Part shown: piece by piece, positions 57,501 through 59,790 of the stretch | Layout of the letters: every line of letters begins with the position of its first letter | How positions within the stretch are numbered: position 1 is the stretch's first letter | DNA from: Torymus aiolomorphi | Lineage: Eukaryota; Arthropoda; Insecta; Hymenoptera; Torymidae | DNA: 64,000 bases | Reading direction: 5' to 3' | NCBI GenBank assembly: GCA_036365515.1 | Contig: CM070877.1 | Coordinates: 112,670,011 to 112,734,010 of the forward strand | Translations under genes and position numbers: made by a program | The notes under the pieces: model-generated | The model's input: only the letters and a program-made list of their open reading frames with translations | What the model was told of the DNA's origin: nothing | Database searches by the model: none

Positions 57501-59603
57501 GCGACATTAAACGCTGTCTCAAGGCGAATACGATTGGTCTCTTGTCTCATCGCCGCTCTATTCACTAGATTCGTCTTAATAGCATCGATGATACCTAGAA
57601 AGGCGTTTCCATCTCTCCAACTTTCGCCAAAATCGCGTACTTCAATCCCGAGGTCTCTGCAGATAGAAAAGAAAAATCAATTAATTAATTAATTTCAGGA
57701 TAAAGATCAAAATAATTTTGACTATGATTTATTCAATTGGATCATAAAAATTCTTAATATAATTGAACATCACCGGAGATTAAACTTATTCATTATGAAA
57801 TATTAGTATATTTTCTAGATAGATATTAACTTTGGTAAAACGTTGGTAACCCATGATAACAATGTTTTTCGAGCGCCTTGCTTCCATTTCTCGTTGCTTT
57901 GGCGTTTCCTCTCACTCGCTCCTGATCCTAAAGTTCCAAGACTTTCAAGACTACTTTGGCTTCCCCACGTTTGACTAAGGTATTCAAGAGCTCGGGCGTT
58001 CTCTTCAATCTAAAATATGGTTATCGTTAGCCTCGCCGTAATTGTTTTTGCATTTCAACAGAGACACTTTACACTTAACGACGGATACCTAGCGTGCGTG
58101 TAAACGTGTAACGCATATAAAATCATGCTGTGCGCGATACGTGTGTACACCAAGCACAACACTTATTACGTTCAAGCTTTTTGTGTAAATCTAAGTGTTC
58201 AGGTTTACTCACCCTATTGCGATCCTTCGATCGTAGCTTGTGTTATGGAATATACAGGGTTAACAGTGTTAGTAGTTCTTTACATTTAAATAAATACTTG
58301 TTTCGCGCTTCTGACTACTTCATCTTTGAAAATAGTTTAGTTAATTAAGAGTTAGTTTGTTATAAAAATTTCCTATTTAAATGATTCATCACTGCAGTAA
58401 AGAGCAACATTTAGCTGTTCATTAATGAATCAAGATATCAATTTTAAAGAATACTAAGTGATTGCTATAGTGTTTAGTTAAGTGTTAAATACTTCGTGAT
58501 TACGATGAAGATTGCATACTGAGAAAAAGCATACATCGTTTGCAAAGTGCAAGCTCTCGTTAAATATTTTATTTTCTCCTTTTCATAAGTTACACTCTTA
58601 CTGAAAGTATGGTGATAGATGGTGATATGTTCAATCAAAACTTACATGTGATATATTAACTTGTATTTAAATATAATTTTACGAAGAAAATGTATCAATA
58701 TAACATTTTTTGTATAGATTTAATTAAACAATAATCACATTACTTTGTCAGATTAATTGTAGTATACAAGTTAATAAAACAGTTTGCTTGTGTCAACATT
58801 CGTGAATATTTTTCTTAAACATAATATAGACATAACTATGTATTTTTCCAGCACTTTTGCAGAAGAGTTTATTAAACAATTTACTAAAAAAATTTATAGA
58901 AGTACTAATAAAAATGTGTATATGAATCTATCGGTATAGATATCATTATTAAAATGTAATGAGTTATTCCACCAAAATAACATCGTTCTAAAATCTTTTT
59001 CTCAGTAGATCAATGTTCTATGATCCTCGAATTATGATAGTGCTGCAATTATTTTAATTTTTAAGTGTCGAACACTATATGAGTAAGCGGCTACCGGGAT
59101 ACTAAATTTACTTTGAATATGTGCCGGAAAATACTTTAATTTTATTGTTTTAAGACTGTACTGATTTTTCTTAATATTTACCTGGAAGTATAAAATAATA
59201 GTCCAAATCAAGCCTAAAACTACTGGAGGTCGTCCATCAACCAAATCAGACGAATTTATGTTTACTAGTTTGATCTGTAAATTATAATTTTATTTGAATA
59301 TGTACTCTATAATGATTAGCTTCGAATAAAATAGTTAAACTCACTTTTTTGCTCTGTAAAAATTGAAGTGCTGTATTAACATTGCTCAAAAAGTGCGGCC
59401 TTTTCAAATTACGTCCCTTTTCTACTGGCTATAAATATCATATAGTAAATTAATAATGTTTTACAAGTATATAATGTTTTATCAAATCGTTGACCTGAAA
59501 AACTTACCAATTTTTCTCCTGACAATATTTCTAATAAGGCAAGTAATCGTGTACCATCTTTTAAATCTTCTATCAAATCATTCACGCGAAGTGGTGGTAT
59601 CCG
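1..59603 (-). CDS. Msp300: Msp300 / nesprin-1-like giant spectrin-repeat protein (44 coding exons, both ends outside the window)
   Basis: Nesprins connect cytoplasmic actin to the nuclear envelope: an N-terminal CH pair binds F-actin, a long spectrin-repeat rod follows, and a C-terminal KASH anchor contacts SUN proteins. Seen here: CH1 (three exons, 59.6-59.2 kb), a Ser/Gly linker, CH2 (58.0-57.3 kb), then about 7,500 residues of helical, Glu/Gln/Lys-rich sequence with regularly spaced Trp and recurrent GRE-x-IRQQL and GQ-x-IxNE motifs typical of nesprin spectrin repeats. The 44 exons total about 23,260 bp; all GT/AG junctions were traced by hand and all phases agree without a stop. The N-terminal start of CH1 and the KASH domain are not in the window. 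The exon at 3060-3422 resembles, from memory, a strongly conserved segment of insect Msp300. The alternative, that the 4742-and-below exons are a separate gene, is unlikely because they join in phase, but internal promoters are possible. Confidence 0.9.
158..2643 (-). other. Intron (2.5 kb), AT-rich, with an AAT microsatellite
   Basis: Apart from the AAT run at about 1818-1871 I see no element or supported ORF. Confidence 0.65.
1818..1871. repeat. AAT trinucleotide microsatellite
   Basis: About 14 AAT units preceded by AAC units and looser ATA/AGT repeats from 1768. Confidence 0.9.
2644..2754 (-). CDS. Msp300: Msp300 exon: short rod segment (37 codons)
   Basis: Phase 0 to 0. It begins [20 protein letters not shown] and ends ETAVQEQQ before GTAGGT; the acceptor is TTTTCCAG. 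It contains [11 protein letters not shown]. Confidence 0.88.
2755..3059 (-). other. Intron (305 bp)
   Basis: Nothing recognised. Confidence 0.6.
3060..3422 (-). CDS. Msp300: Msp300 exon: conserved rod segment (121 codons)
   Basis: Phase 0 to 0. It begins [20 protein letters not shown] and ends LAQLDQYQQ before GTTAGG; the acceptor is CTTTTGCAG. It includes [20 protein letters not shown] and [20 protein letters not shown], which recall a highly conserved segment of insect Msp300. Confidence 0.92.
3501..3659 (-). CDS. Msp300: Msp300 exon: rod segment (53 codons)
   Basis: Phase 0 to 0. It begins [20 protein letters not shown] and ends EVEGQLLER before GTTAGT. The acceptor is TTCCTTAG. It contains [15 protein letters not shown]. 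Confidence 0.87.
3932..4742 (-). CDS. Msp300: Msp300 exon: GC-rich spectrin-repeat rod
   Basis: This exon completes a split Thr codon, begins [20 protein letters not shown] and ends ARQRLHEYA before GTACGT (phase 0). Acceptor CGTTGCAG. Helix A motifs [24 protein letters not shown] and [12 protein letters not shown] mark about 2.5 repeats. Base composition is strongly GC-rich (third positions mostly G or C), unlike the AT-rich exons above 25 kb. Open frames continuing past 3932 are intronic. Confidence 0.9.
4743..6500 (-). promoter_or_regulatory. CpG-rich intron stretch with candidate alternative first exons (donors at 6053 and 5811)
   Basis: It has high CpG density, including a GC dinucleotide run (5454-5470) and a NotI-type GCGGCCGC site. 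On the minus strand strong donors GTGAGG (after exon base 6053) and GTGAGT (after 5811) face the 4742 acceptor. The frame open into 6053 ends in phase 2 and would continue as [13 protein letters not shown]. If used, these would be 5' exons of a short Msp300 transcript. The Arg/Ser-rich leader reading frame may only be translatable by chance because of the GC content. Confidence 0.35.
5454..5470. repeat. GC dinucleotide run
   Basis: About nine alternating CG units, potential Z-DNA, inside the CpG-rich stretch. Confidence 0.85.
6891..6995. repeat. Dispersed palindrome (AAAGTCG subfamily)
   Basis: Left arm: ATGCAACAAGGGAGCAAAGT. Right arm: CGACTTTACTGCCGCGTTGC. The inner part GTGGGCAGTCATCACCCGAG is close to the palindromes at 16960 and 54188. 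Confidence 0.72.
7143..7292. repeat. Dispersed palindrome
   Basis: Arms AAAGTGGGCCTTTTTAGACC and AAAAGACCCACTAG. Inner arms are GTTTGCAGTACGAGTCGAAG and CGAAGACGAGTACTGCAAAC. The tip is CACGAGCCGAAGACGAG. It is followed by ACACCATATTTTT. Confidence 0.72.
8211..8346. repeat. Dispersed palindrome
   Basis: Arms GGGCTGAGTGGGCTTTTTAG and AAAAGCCCACTTAGCCC; the tip region contains GTGGGCCGAAAACAAG. It is flanked by ACACCATATTTTTTAT, also seen beside the 7143-7292 palindrome. Confidence 0.7.
8566..8632. repeat. TG/TGCG microsatellite in element copy A
   Basis: TG run, then GCGT units, then TG again. Confidence 0.9.
9928..10312. mobile_element. Small element with inverted ends and duplicated core
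   Basis: The ends TTATTTATTAAGGGGATGTG and CACATCCCCTTAATAAA are complementary. Between them a segment of about 114 bp beginning TTTGGAAAAAGACG occurs twice (from 9992 and from 10169), nearly identical. Confidence 0.7.
10698..10856. repeat. Dispersed palindrome
   Basis: Arms GTGCAACAAGGGGAGAAAGT and its diverged complement GATTCTCCCCCCGTTACACA surround GAAGATGAGCGAAAGTCGAG and TGTCTTC. Reading frames open on both strands are by-products of the symmetry. Confidence 0.65.
11166..11480. repeat. Palindromic element with internal direct repeats
   Basis: The outer arm GGCATGAAATAGGGCCTTTT is opposed to AAAAAGGCCCTGTCATGCCT. Inner arms are TATTTCGAGCG and CGACTCGAAATG. In between, GTGAGAAAT with CCATTTCTACCCTAAAACA occurs twice in direct orientation. 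Confidence 0.65.
11494..11973. repeat. Chain of adjacent dispersed palindromes
   Basis: Three palindromes lie end to end. 11494-11658 has arms GAAGAAAAGCTATTTC and GAAATAGCTTATTTTC and tip CGGGCGTCTTCGGCGTCC. 11660-11878 has arms CATGAAATGAGCCTTTTTCC and GGGCCCTATCATGCCC. 11880-11973 has GGAAGAAAGAATTACTGAAC against GAAATAGCTCATTTTCTTCC. They end in CAATATACTAT or CAATGTACTAT. Confidence 0.65.
12960..12967 (-). CDS. Msp300: Candidate alternative first coding exon (Met-Gly-Thr) of a CH-less Msp300 isoform
   Basis: On the minus strand the sequence reads AGA ATG GGT AC, then GTGAGT. The ATG has A at -3 and G at +4, an in-frame TAA lies upstream, and the exit phase is 2. The 4742 exon needs exactly phase 2 (AC plus G makes Thr), so the product would begin [14 protein letters not shown]. 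This mirrors the ...VET junction made by the normal upstream exon. It is inferred from sequence only. Confidence 0.38.
13259..13295. repeat. CT/GA dinucleotide tract
   Basis: A pure CT run on the plus strand (GA on the minus strand) within the CpG-rich patch. It may be regulatory rather than just a microsatellite. Confidence 0.9.
14460..14667. mobile_element. Small inverted-repeat (MITE-like) element
   Basis: The left end ACTCTCTAAAATTTTTTTAG is complementary to the right end AGAAAAAAATTTAGAGAGTA. The interior contains several TATATACAC/GTGTATATA inverted motifs. About 208 bp, non-coding. Confidence 0.6.
15382..16262. repeat. Three tandem copies of a 310-313-bp unit
   Basis: Units start at 15382, 15692 and 16005. 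Each begins ATCTTTTTTCGTAATG, continues with CCGATTTTTTTGGGCAACGA and contains TATCGTGCGACAACGAAAAC. The third is cut short and diverges at its end. Confidence 0.88.
16588..16632. repeat. CA microsatellite in element copy B
   Basis: CA repeat with occasional CATA interruptions. Confidence 0.9.
16960..17092. repeat. Dispersed palindrome (AAAGTCG subfamily)
   Basis: Left arm: ATGCAACACGGGAGTAAAGT then CGATCATTC. Right arm: GCGACTTTACTTCCTTGTTA. The tip contains GCAAGCGAAGCGAAGCGAGG. A half copy follows at about 17131-17160. Confidence 0.7.
17510..17835. mobile_element. Short inverted-arm element
   Basis: Left arm: TTTGTGATAAAAATGATGTA then TTACAGCTTTGCGAATACTG. The right arm (17752-17835) is its diverged complement, with TATTCGTAAAGCTGTGATCA. 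It abuts the TA-flanked element. The motif resembles the arms of the 19553-20722 element. Confidence 0.6.
17841..18534. mobile_element. TA-flanked inverted-terminal-repeat element with TTACCGCGG motifs
   Basis: The ends GGGTAAAAGTGGGTATTACC (left) and its near-perfect complement GGTAATACCCACATTTACCC (right) are each followed inward by GCGG/CCGC and are flanked by TA, as expected for a Tc1/mariner-type target duplication. Inside, TTACCGCGG or TTACTGCGG recurs at least six more times in both orientations. About 694 bp, no transposase ORF. Confidence 0.78.
19553..20722. mobile_element. Foldback-type element with about 300-bp inverted arms
   Basis: The left arm contains TGTCACTTTGCAAGTATTTA followed by ACAAAAACAGAC. 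The right arm carries the complement (AAATACTTGCAAAGTGACAG). Similarity extends from GTGCAC at both outer ends through about 300 diverged bases. The central part is AT-rich. No transposase is seen. Confidence 0.65.
20904..20934. repeat. AT microsatellite
   Basis: About 15 uninterrupted AT units. Confidence 0.9.
21232..21383 (-). CDS. Msp300: Msp300 exon: rod segment before the 16.5-kb intron
   Basis: This exon has 50 codons plus two bases. It begins [20 protein letters not shown] and ends DKLSRSVE plus AC before donor GTGAGT. The exit phase 2 joins the 4742 exon to give [15 protein letters not shown]. No ORF longer than 60 aa marks it; it rests on splice sites and phase. Confidence 0.82.
21638..21680. 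repeat. TG microsatellite in element copy C
   Basis: TG repeats interrupted by single CG units; the same location in copies A and B is also a TG/CA microsatellite. Confidence 0.9.
22331..22355. repeat. Homopolymer run of 25 G
   Basis: An uninterrupted G run lies inside element copy C in very AT-rich surroundings. The paralogous segment about 340 bp downstream has ordinary sequence (TTGGATGGGTAGC) at this position. Confidence 0.9.
24029..24334 (-). CDS. Msp300: Msp300 exon: spectrin-repeat rod (102 codons)
   Basis: Phase 0 to 0. It begins [20 protein letters not shown] and ends LLDIIKTLN before GTGAGT. It contains [20 protein letters not shown]. It extends 22 codons upstream of the first ATG to a TCTCTTAG acceptor. 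Confidence 0.9.
24335..24827 (-). other. Intron (493 bp) holding an inverted-repeat element
   Basis: About half of the intron is the 24372-24620 inverted-repeat element listed separately. Confidence 0.75.
24372..24620. mobile_element. MITE-like inverted-repeat element
   Basis: Arms of about 75-80 bp face each other. The left arm contains GGGACAGATTCGAATTATTA then AAAATTTACTACAATTTATA; the right arm is its near complement, ending GTCTGTCCCACGG. Outer ends resemble ACG-GAGA-AAAT on both sides. No coding capacity. Confidence 0.75.
24828..25166 (-). CDS. Msp300: Msp300 exon: spectrin-repeat rod (113 codons)
   Basis: Phase 0 to 0. It begins [20 protein letters not shown] and ends THALNDIQ before GTAATT. 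Its length is close to one spectrin repeat, with [16 protein letters not shown]. It has more G and C at third positions than the exons upstream. Confidence 0.9.
25167..25496 (-). other. Intron (330 bp)
   Basis: AT-rich intron; nothing recognised. Confidence 0.6.
25497..26741 (-). CDS. Msp300: Msp300 exon: spectrin-repeat rod (415 codons)
   Basis: Phase 0 to 0. It begins [19 protein letters not shown] and ends LSDLEEHK before GTAACA. It spans about four repeats that are poorer in helix A Trp than the upstream part. [20 protein letters not shown] is near the end. Confidence 0.93.
26921..27863 (-). CDS. Msp300: Msp300 exon: spectrin-repeat rod
   Basis: This exon completes a split Arg codon, begins [18 protein letters not shown] and ends DVLREQLAK before GTAAGT (phase 0). 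It covers about three repeats, with [24 protein letters not shown] and [12 protein letters not shown]. Confidence 0.93.
27986..28479 (-). CDS. Msp300: Msp300 exon: spectrin-repeat rod
   Basis: This exon has 164 codons plus two bases (exit phase 2). It begins [20 protein letters not shown] and ends FETQGPE plus AG before GTAAGT. Helix A cores [14 protein letters not shown] and [13 protein letters not shown] are visible. The first ATG is internal, directly after a TTTGTAG acceptor. Confidence 0.92.
28480..28808 (-). other. Intron (329 bp)
   Basis: AT-rich intron; nothing recognised. Confidence 0.6.
28809..28904 (-). CDS. Msp300: Msp300 mini-exon (32 codons)
   Basis: This 96-bp exon, phase 0 to 0, begins [20 protein letters not shown] and ends KLNNLCTQ before the weaker donor GTTTGC. 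The acceptor is GCGTAG. It is frame-symmetric, so it may be a cassette exon. It sits 82 bp from the next exon's coding block. Confidence 0.75.
29074..30234 (-). CDS. Msp300: Msp300 exon: spectrin-repeat rod (387 codons)
   Basis: Phase 0 to 0. It begins [20 protein letters not shown] and ends [10 protein letters not shown] before GTATGT. It contains [27 protein letters not shown] and [17 protein letters not shown]. Confidence 0.93.
30235..31023 (-). other. Intron (789 bp) with a long TG microsatellite
   Basis: AT-rich except for the (GCGT)n(TG)n tract at 30410-30531 listed separately. Confidence 0.7.
30410..30531. repeat. Compound microsatellite (TGCG)n then (TG)n
   Basis: A short run of TGCG units is followed by an almost uninterrupted TG run of about 90 bp. 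It will be length-variable. Confidence 0.95.
31024..31809 (-). CDS. Msp300: Msp300 exon: spectrin-repeat rod
   Basis: This exon has 262 codons, phase 0 to 0. It begins [20 protein letters not shown] and ends KDKLETTK before GTATTA. It includes [31 protein letters not shown] and [12 protein letters not shown]. Confidence 0.92.
32230..32640. other. CpG-rich patch in an AT-rich intron
   Basis: CpG dinucleotides and ACGTGTGTG-like motifs are clearly denser than in the flanks. No clear donor in usable phase on the minus strand was found. It could be a remnant insertion (for example a solo long terminal repeat) or a regulatory island; unresolved. Confidence 0.35.
33046..33746. mobile_element. Repeat with CACCCCA/TGGGGTG motifs
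   Basis: CCCATATCACCCCA occurs at the left end. CCCATACCACCCCA and CCATATCACCCCA occur at the right end. GTGAGGCGGTATGATGGGCA (about 33082) faces a diverged complement (TGCCCATTTCGCCTTACCTC, about 33407). It is probably a diverged element; boundaries are approximate. Confidence 0.5.
33760..34300. repeat. Palindrome cluster with GCGCAAA and TTTCGCAC arms
   Basis: Several nested inverted motifs (TGTGCGTAGTTTTC, GGTCACTTCGCACAC, TTTCGCACACGC, TTTCTCACACTAATAT) surround a tip GCCCTCGCCTCGCTCGGGCG. The flank ATGTACTATTTTG is shared with other palindromes in the window. Confidence 0.55.
34417..35025 (-). CDS. Msp300: Msp300 exon: spectrin-repeat rod
   Basis: This exon has 203 codons, phase 0 to 0. 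It begins [20 protein letters not shown] and ends LVSQKIQ before GTATGT. It contains [16 protein letters not shown] and [17 protein letters not shown]. Confidence 0.92.
35169..35532 (-). CDS. Msp300: Msp300 exon: spectrin-repeat rod
   Basis: This exon completes a split Val codon, begins [20 protein letters not shown] and ends RRLELHYQ before GTTAGT (phase 0). It contains [15 protein letters not shown] and [16 protein letters not shown]. Confidence 0.9.
35656..36384 (-). CDS. Msp300: Msp300 exon: spectrin-repeat rod
   Basis: This exon completes a split Arg codon, begins [20 protein letters not shown] and ends EEYDNY plus GT (donor GTATGT). It includes [12 protein letters not shown] and [12 protein letters not shown]. 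The donor was chosen because only this GT leaves phase 2 for the next exon. Confidence 0.9.
36467..37399 (-). CDS. Msp300: Msp300 exon: spectrin-repeat rod
   Basis: This exon completes a split Lys codon, begins [20 protein letters not shown] and ends GEKVMRNT plus AG (donor GTAAGT). It includes [30 protein letters not shown] and [12 protein letters not shown]. Confidence 0.93.
37506..37921 (-). CDS. Msp300: Msp300 exon: spectrin-repeat rod
   Basis: This exon has 138 codons plus two bases. It begins [20 protein letters not shown] and ends AQEILN plus AA (donor GTAAGT). [19 protein letters not shown] is a diverged form of the repeat motif. Confidence 0.9.
37995..38817 (-). CDS. Msp300: Msp300 exon: spectrin-repeat rod
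   Basis: This exon completes a split Arg codon, begins [20 protein letters not shown] and ends YKENGFGK (phase 0, donor GTAATA). Helix A motifs [24 protein letters not shown] and [12 protein letters not shown] mark about 2.5 repeats. Confidence 0.93.
39009..39664 (-). CDS. Msp300: Msp300 exon: spectrin-repeat rod
   Basis: This exon has 218 codons plus two bases. It begins [20 protein letters not shown] and ends AAGFVE plus AG (donor GTAAAA). It contains [18 protein letters not shown] and [12 protein letters not shown]. Confidence 0.92.
39665..40006 (-). other. Intron (342 bp)
   Basis: AT-rich intron; nothing recognised. Confidence 0.6.
40007..40159 (-). CDS. Msp300: Msp300 exon: short rod segment (51 codons)
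   Basis: Phase 0 to 0. It begins [20 protein letters not shown] and ends FQSVQVTAK before GTAAAA, preceded by a TTGTAG acceptor. It is symmetric and therefore potentially skippable. Confidence 0.85.
40160..40605 (-). other. Intron (446 bp)
   Basis: AT-rich intron with nothing recognisable. Confidence 0.6.
40606..40680 (-). CDS. Msp300: Msp300 mini-exon (25 codons)
   Basis: This 75-bp exon, phase 0 to 0, begins [18 protein letters not shown] and ends GDHLEQ before GTAAGC, after a TTTCTTAG acceptor. Because both phases are 0 it could be skipped without changing frame. Confidence 0.78.
40877..41072 (-). CDS. Msp300: Msp300 exon: short rod segment
   Basis: This exon completes a split Arg codon and encodes [20 protein letters not shown] to QEQLERYQ (exit phase 0, donor GTGAAA). 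It includes [15 protein letters not shown] and [12 protein letters not shown], typical helix A and helix B segments. Confidence 0.88.
41163..41611 (-). CDS. Msp300: Msp300 exon: spectrin-repeat rod
   Basis: This exon has 149 codons plus two bases (exit phase 2). It begins [20 protein letters not shown] and ends MERDLNNL plus AG. The motif [12 protein letters not shown] is a variant of the repeat-family helix C start. Confidence 0.9.
41691..42210 (-). CDS. Msp300: Msp300 exon: spectrin-repeat rod
   Basis: This exon completes a split Arg codon, begins [17 protein letters not shown] and ends KSKLLKCK before GTAACC (phase 0). It contains [18 protein letters not shown], the recurrent nesprin repeat motif, and [11 protein letters not shown]. 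Confidence 0.92.
42300..42588 (-). CDS. Msp300: Msp300 exon: spectrin-repeat rod
   Basis: This exon completes a split Glu codon, begins [16 protein letters not shown] and ends LISQISN plus two bases (exit phase 2, donor GTAAGA). It includes [12 protein letters not shown] and [14 protein letters not shown]. Confidence 0.9.
42660..44006 (-). CDS. Msp300: Msp300 exon: spectrin-repeat rod (449 codons)
   Basis: This exon completes a split Gly codon, begins [18 protein letters not shown] and ends LNDI plus one base (donor GTAAGA, exit phase 1). It holds the repeat motifs [18 protein letters not shown] and [13 protein letters not shown], and helix [13 protein letters not shown]. The true exon begins about 106 codons upstream of the first obvious start-like codon. 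Confidence 0.93.
44007..44392 (-). other. Intron (386 bp)
   Basis: AT-rich intron with no identifiable element. Confidence 0.6.
44393..44891 (-). CDS. Msp300: Msp300 exon: spectrin-repeat rod
   Basis: This exon has 166 codons plus one base (exit phase 1). It begins [16 protein letters not shown] and ends LEQTSIP before donor GTATAG. The motif [17 protein letters not shown] is a repeat-family helix B segment. Confidence 0.9.
45046..45522 (-). CDS. Msp300: Msp300 exon: spectrin-repeat rod
   Basis: This exon has 159 codons, phase 0 to 0. It begins [18 protein letters not shown] and ends FEDKYSQ before GTATGT. It contains [12 protein letters not shown] and the nesprin repeat motif [17 protein letters not shown]. 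Confidence 0.92.
45615..46175 (-). CDS. Msp300: Msp300 exon: spectrin-repeat rod
   Basis: This exon has 187 codons, phase 0 to 0. It begins [18 protein letters not shown] after a TTTACAG acceptor and ends TFSKEITD before GTAAGT. It includes [15 protein letters not shown], a spectrin helix A motif. Confidence 0.9.
46176..46527 (-). other. Intron (352 bp)
   Basis: Short AT-rich intron with nothing recognisable. Confidence 0.6.
46528..47477 (-). CDS. Msp300: Msp300 exon: spectrin-repeat rod
   Basis: This exon completes a split Gly codon, begins [17 protein letters not shown] and ends AVSSHADK (exit phase 0, donor GTAAAT). It is coiled, Lys/Glu-rich, and contains [12 protein letters not shown] as a spectrin helix A. 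Confidence 0.92.
47549..49258 (-). CDS. Msp300: Msp300 exon: spectrin-repeat rod (largest exon here, 570 codons)
   Basis: This exon completes a split Glu codon, begins [17 protein letters not shown] and ends YMEMDA plus one base (donor GTTTGT, exit phase 1). About five spectrin repeats are visible through helix A cores such as [24 protein letters not shown] and [12 protein letters not shown]. Confidence 0.93.
49341..50385 (-). CDS. Msp300: Msp300 exon: spectrin-repeat rod (348 codons)
   Basis: This exon begins [20 protein letters not shown] and ends TRSLIK plus one base (exit phase 1, donor GTAAGC). It covers about three spectrin repeats, with Trp at helix A positions ([18 protein letters not shown]). 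Confidence 0.92.
50621..50729 (-). CDS. Msp300: Msp300 exon: short rod segment
   Basis: This exon completes a split Lys codon and encodes [20 protein letters not shown] to EQEKSVFQ (exit phase 0, donor GTAAAC). I-W-M-D is a spectrin helix A core. It is 109 bp and too short to be found by ORF length alone; splice phase supports it. Confidence 0.85.
50858..50954. mobile_element. 97-bp inverted-repeat element
   Basis: It starts CAGATAGCAAGAA and ends TTCTTGCTATCTG. The interior repeats AAACGTTTC and GAAACGT motifs. Confidence 0.7.
51090..51390. repeat. Complex palindrome with CACTCGCTACGCTCGG tip
   Basis: GCATAAATCCGCATTTATG and ATGGCGGATTTATGC form one hairpin. GGCACGGCGTTAAGCGC and GCTTATACACTCCGTGCC form another with a CTCGCTACGCTCGG tip. 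The segment GCGAAGCCGARATAGGACTT occurs at both ends in direct orientation. Confidence 0.65.
51419..51522. repeat. Nearly perfect 104-nt hairpin
   Basis: The left arm ATAAAGTCTCAGAGAAACCA continues with GAAAAAGGTGTGCGCAATTA. It pairs almost fully with the right arm, which ends GGTTTCTCTGAGACTTTAT. The loop is about 8 nt. It may be a recent MITE or a hairpin-RNA precursor. Confidence 0.8.
51995..53382 (-). CDS. Msp300: Msp300 exon: spectrin-repeat rod (462 codons)
   Basis: This long exon begins [20 protein letters not shown] and ends QQWAAYKQ plus two bases (exit phase 2, donor GTAAAT). It spans about four spectrin repeats. Helix A motifs [24 protein letters not shown] and [12 protein letters not shown] recur at repeat spacing. 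Confidence 0.93.
53489..53680. repeat. Region of nested TTTACGC/GTGTAAA inverted motifs
   Basis: It begins ATGCAACAAGTGCGTAAAAT like other palindromes and is followed by repeated GTGTAAAA and TTTTACGCA/TTTTACACA motifs in both orientations. Confidence 0.55.
54188..54640. repeat. Palindrome cluster with GCGAAGCGAG tips
   Basis: 54188-54315: arms GGAGTAAAGTCGATTATTCC and GTTTTATACTCCC-like, with tip TAAAGCGAAGCGAGCCCACC. Adjoining at 54320-54430 is a GACTCCCGCGAGTGACTGC and GCAACTCGCAGTTGTC palindrome. At 54540-54640 the tip is CGGCTCGAGCGAAGCGAGGA between CACCTGC/GCAGGTG-type arms. Confidence 0.6.
55121..55416 (-). CDS. Msp300: Msp300 exon: spectrin-repeat rod
   Basis: This exon completes a split Asp codon and encodes [20 protein letters not shown] through [13 protein letters not shown] to LIATSEDH (exit phase 0, donor GTAAGT). 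The W-L-N-R-A-E helix A motif is visible. Confidence 0.88.
55496..56036 (-). CDS. Msp300: Msp300 exon: spectrin-repeat rod
   Basis: This exon has 180 codons plus one base (exit phase 1). It begins [20 protein letters not shown], with [10 protein letters not shown] typical of a spectrin helix A, and ends EYKKEGDI before GTAAGA. The initial Met is internal: an AATAG acceptor directly precedes it. Confidence 0.88.
56037..57032 (-). other. Intron (1.0 kb) without recognisable content
   Basis: AT-rich intron. No palindrome, microsatellite or supported ORF was noticed. Confidence 0.6.
57033..57179 (-). CDS. Msp300: Msp300 exon: rod segment
   Basis: This exon has 49 codons, phase 0 to 0. It begins [18 protein letters not shown] and ends [13 protein letters not shown] before a GTAAGT donor. 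It is helical sequence with Trp in spectrin-repeat positions. Confidence 0.85.
57254..57656 (-). CDS. Msp300: Msp300 exon: second CH domain and first rod residues
   Basis: This exon completes a split Lys codon and encodes [19 protein letters not shown], then the remaining CH2 helices ([20 protein letters not shown]) and [11 protein letters not shown]. It continues into the first rod helix ([13 protein letters not shown]). The acceptor is CTGCAG and the donor GTACGT after SRSYQ, phase 0. The D-P-E-D-V motif and S-W-R-D-G-N-A-F are diagnostic for type-2 CH domains. Confidence 0.93.
57831..58009 (-). CDS. Msp300: Msp300 exon: CH1-CH2 linker and start of CH2
   Basis: This exon encodes 59 codons plus two bases (exit phase 2). 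It begins [16 protein letters not shown], passes through a Ser/Gly-rich stretch ([14 protein letters not shown]) and ends in the first CH2 helix, [13 protein letters not shown]. The exon ends CCAAA before the donor GTTAAT. The linker is the flexible spacer usual in the nesprin actin-binding module. Confidence 0.9.
58010..59181 (-). other. Intron inside the CH tandem (1.17 kb)
   Basis: AT-rich intron between the CH1 end and the linker exon. I see no inverted repeat, microsatellite or convincing ORF in it. Confidence 0.6.
59182..59274 (-). CDS. Msp300: Msp300 exon: CH1 part 3
   Basis: This exon has 31 codons, phase 0 to 0. It encodes [16 protein letters not shown] followed by [11 protein letters not shown]. 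The V-N-I-x-x-x-D-L-V-D-G and L-I-W-T-I-I-L motifs are hallmark CH-domain core helices and make the actin-binding assignment secure. Confidence 0.92.
59345..59428 (-). CDS. Msp300: Msp300 exon: CH1 part 2
   Basis: This exon has 28 codons, phase 0 to 0. It carries [18 protein letters not shown] and the helix ending FLQSKK, which is the central part of a type-1 CH domain. The donor is GTGAGT and the acceptor TTATAG. Confidence 0.9.
59508..59603 (-). CDS. Msp300: Msp300 exon: first calponin-homology domain, part 1
   Basis: This exon has 32 codons in phase 0. It runs from [10 protein letters not shown] to LSGEKL and contains the CH signature [15 protein letters not shown]. It follows a TTACAG acceptor and ends at a GTAAGT donor. 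The preceding CH1 helix (normally a KTF-x-x-W-I-N segment) is not found between here and 64000, so it lies upstream of the window. Confidence 0.9.
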
Positions 59604-59790
59604 CTGTAATTAAATATATTTTTCTTTATTAACTACAAAAAATCATTAACATTAATAAATATAATTTTCTGTTATAAGTTATTACTATATAATATTTTAT
59701 TCAATAATAGGCGGTTCCACAAAACCTGCCACTAAGCATTTCTCGCTTCTAACAATATCTGGTGGCATCGAAACACCGTGGTCTAATGAA

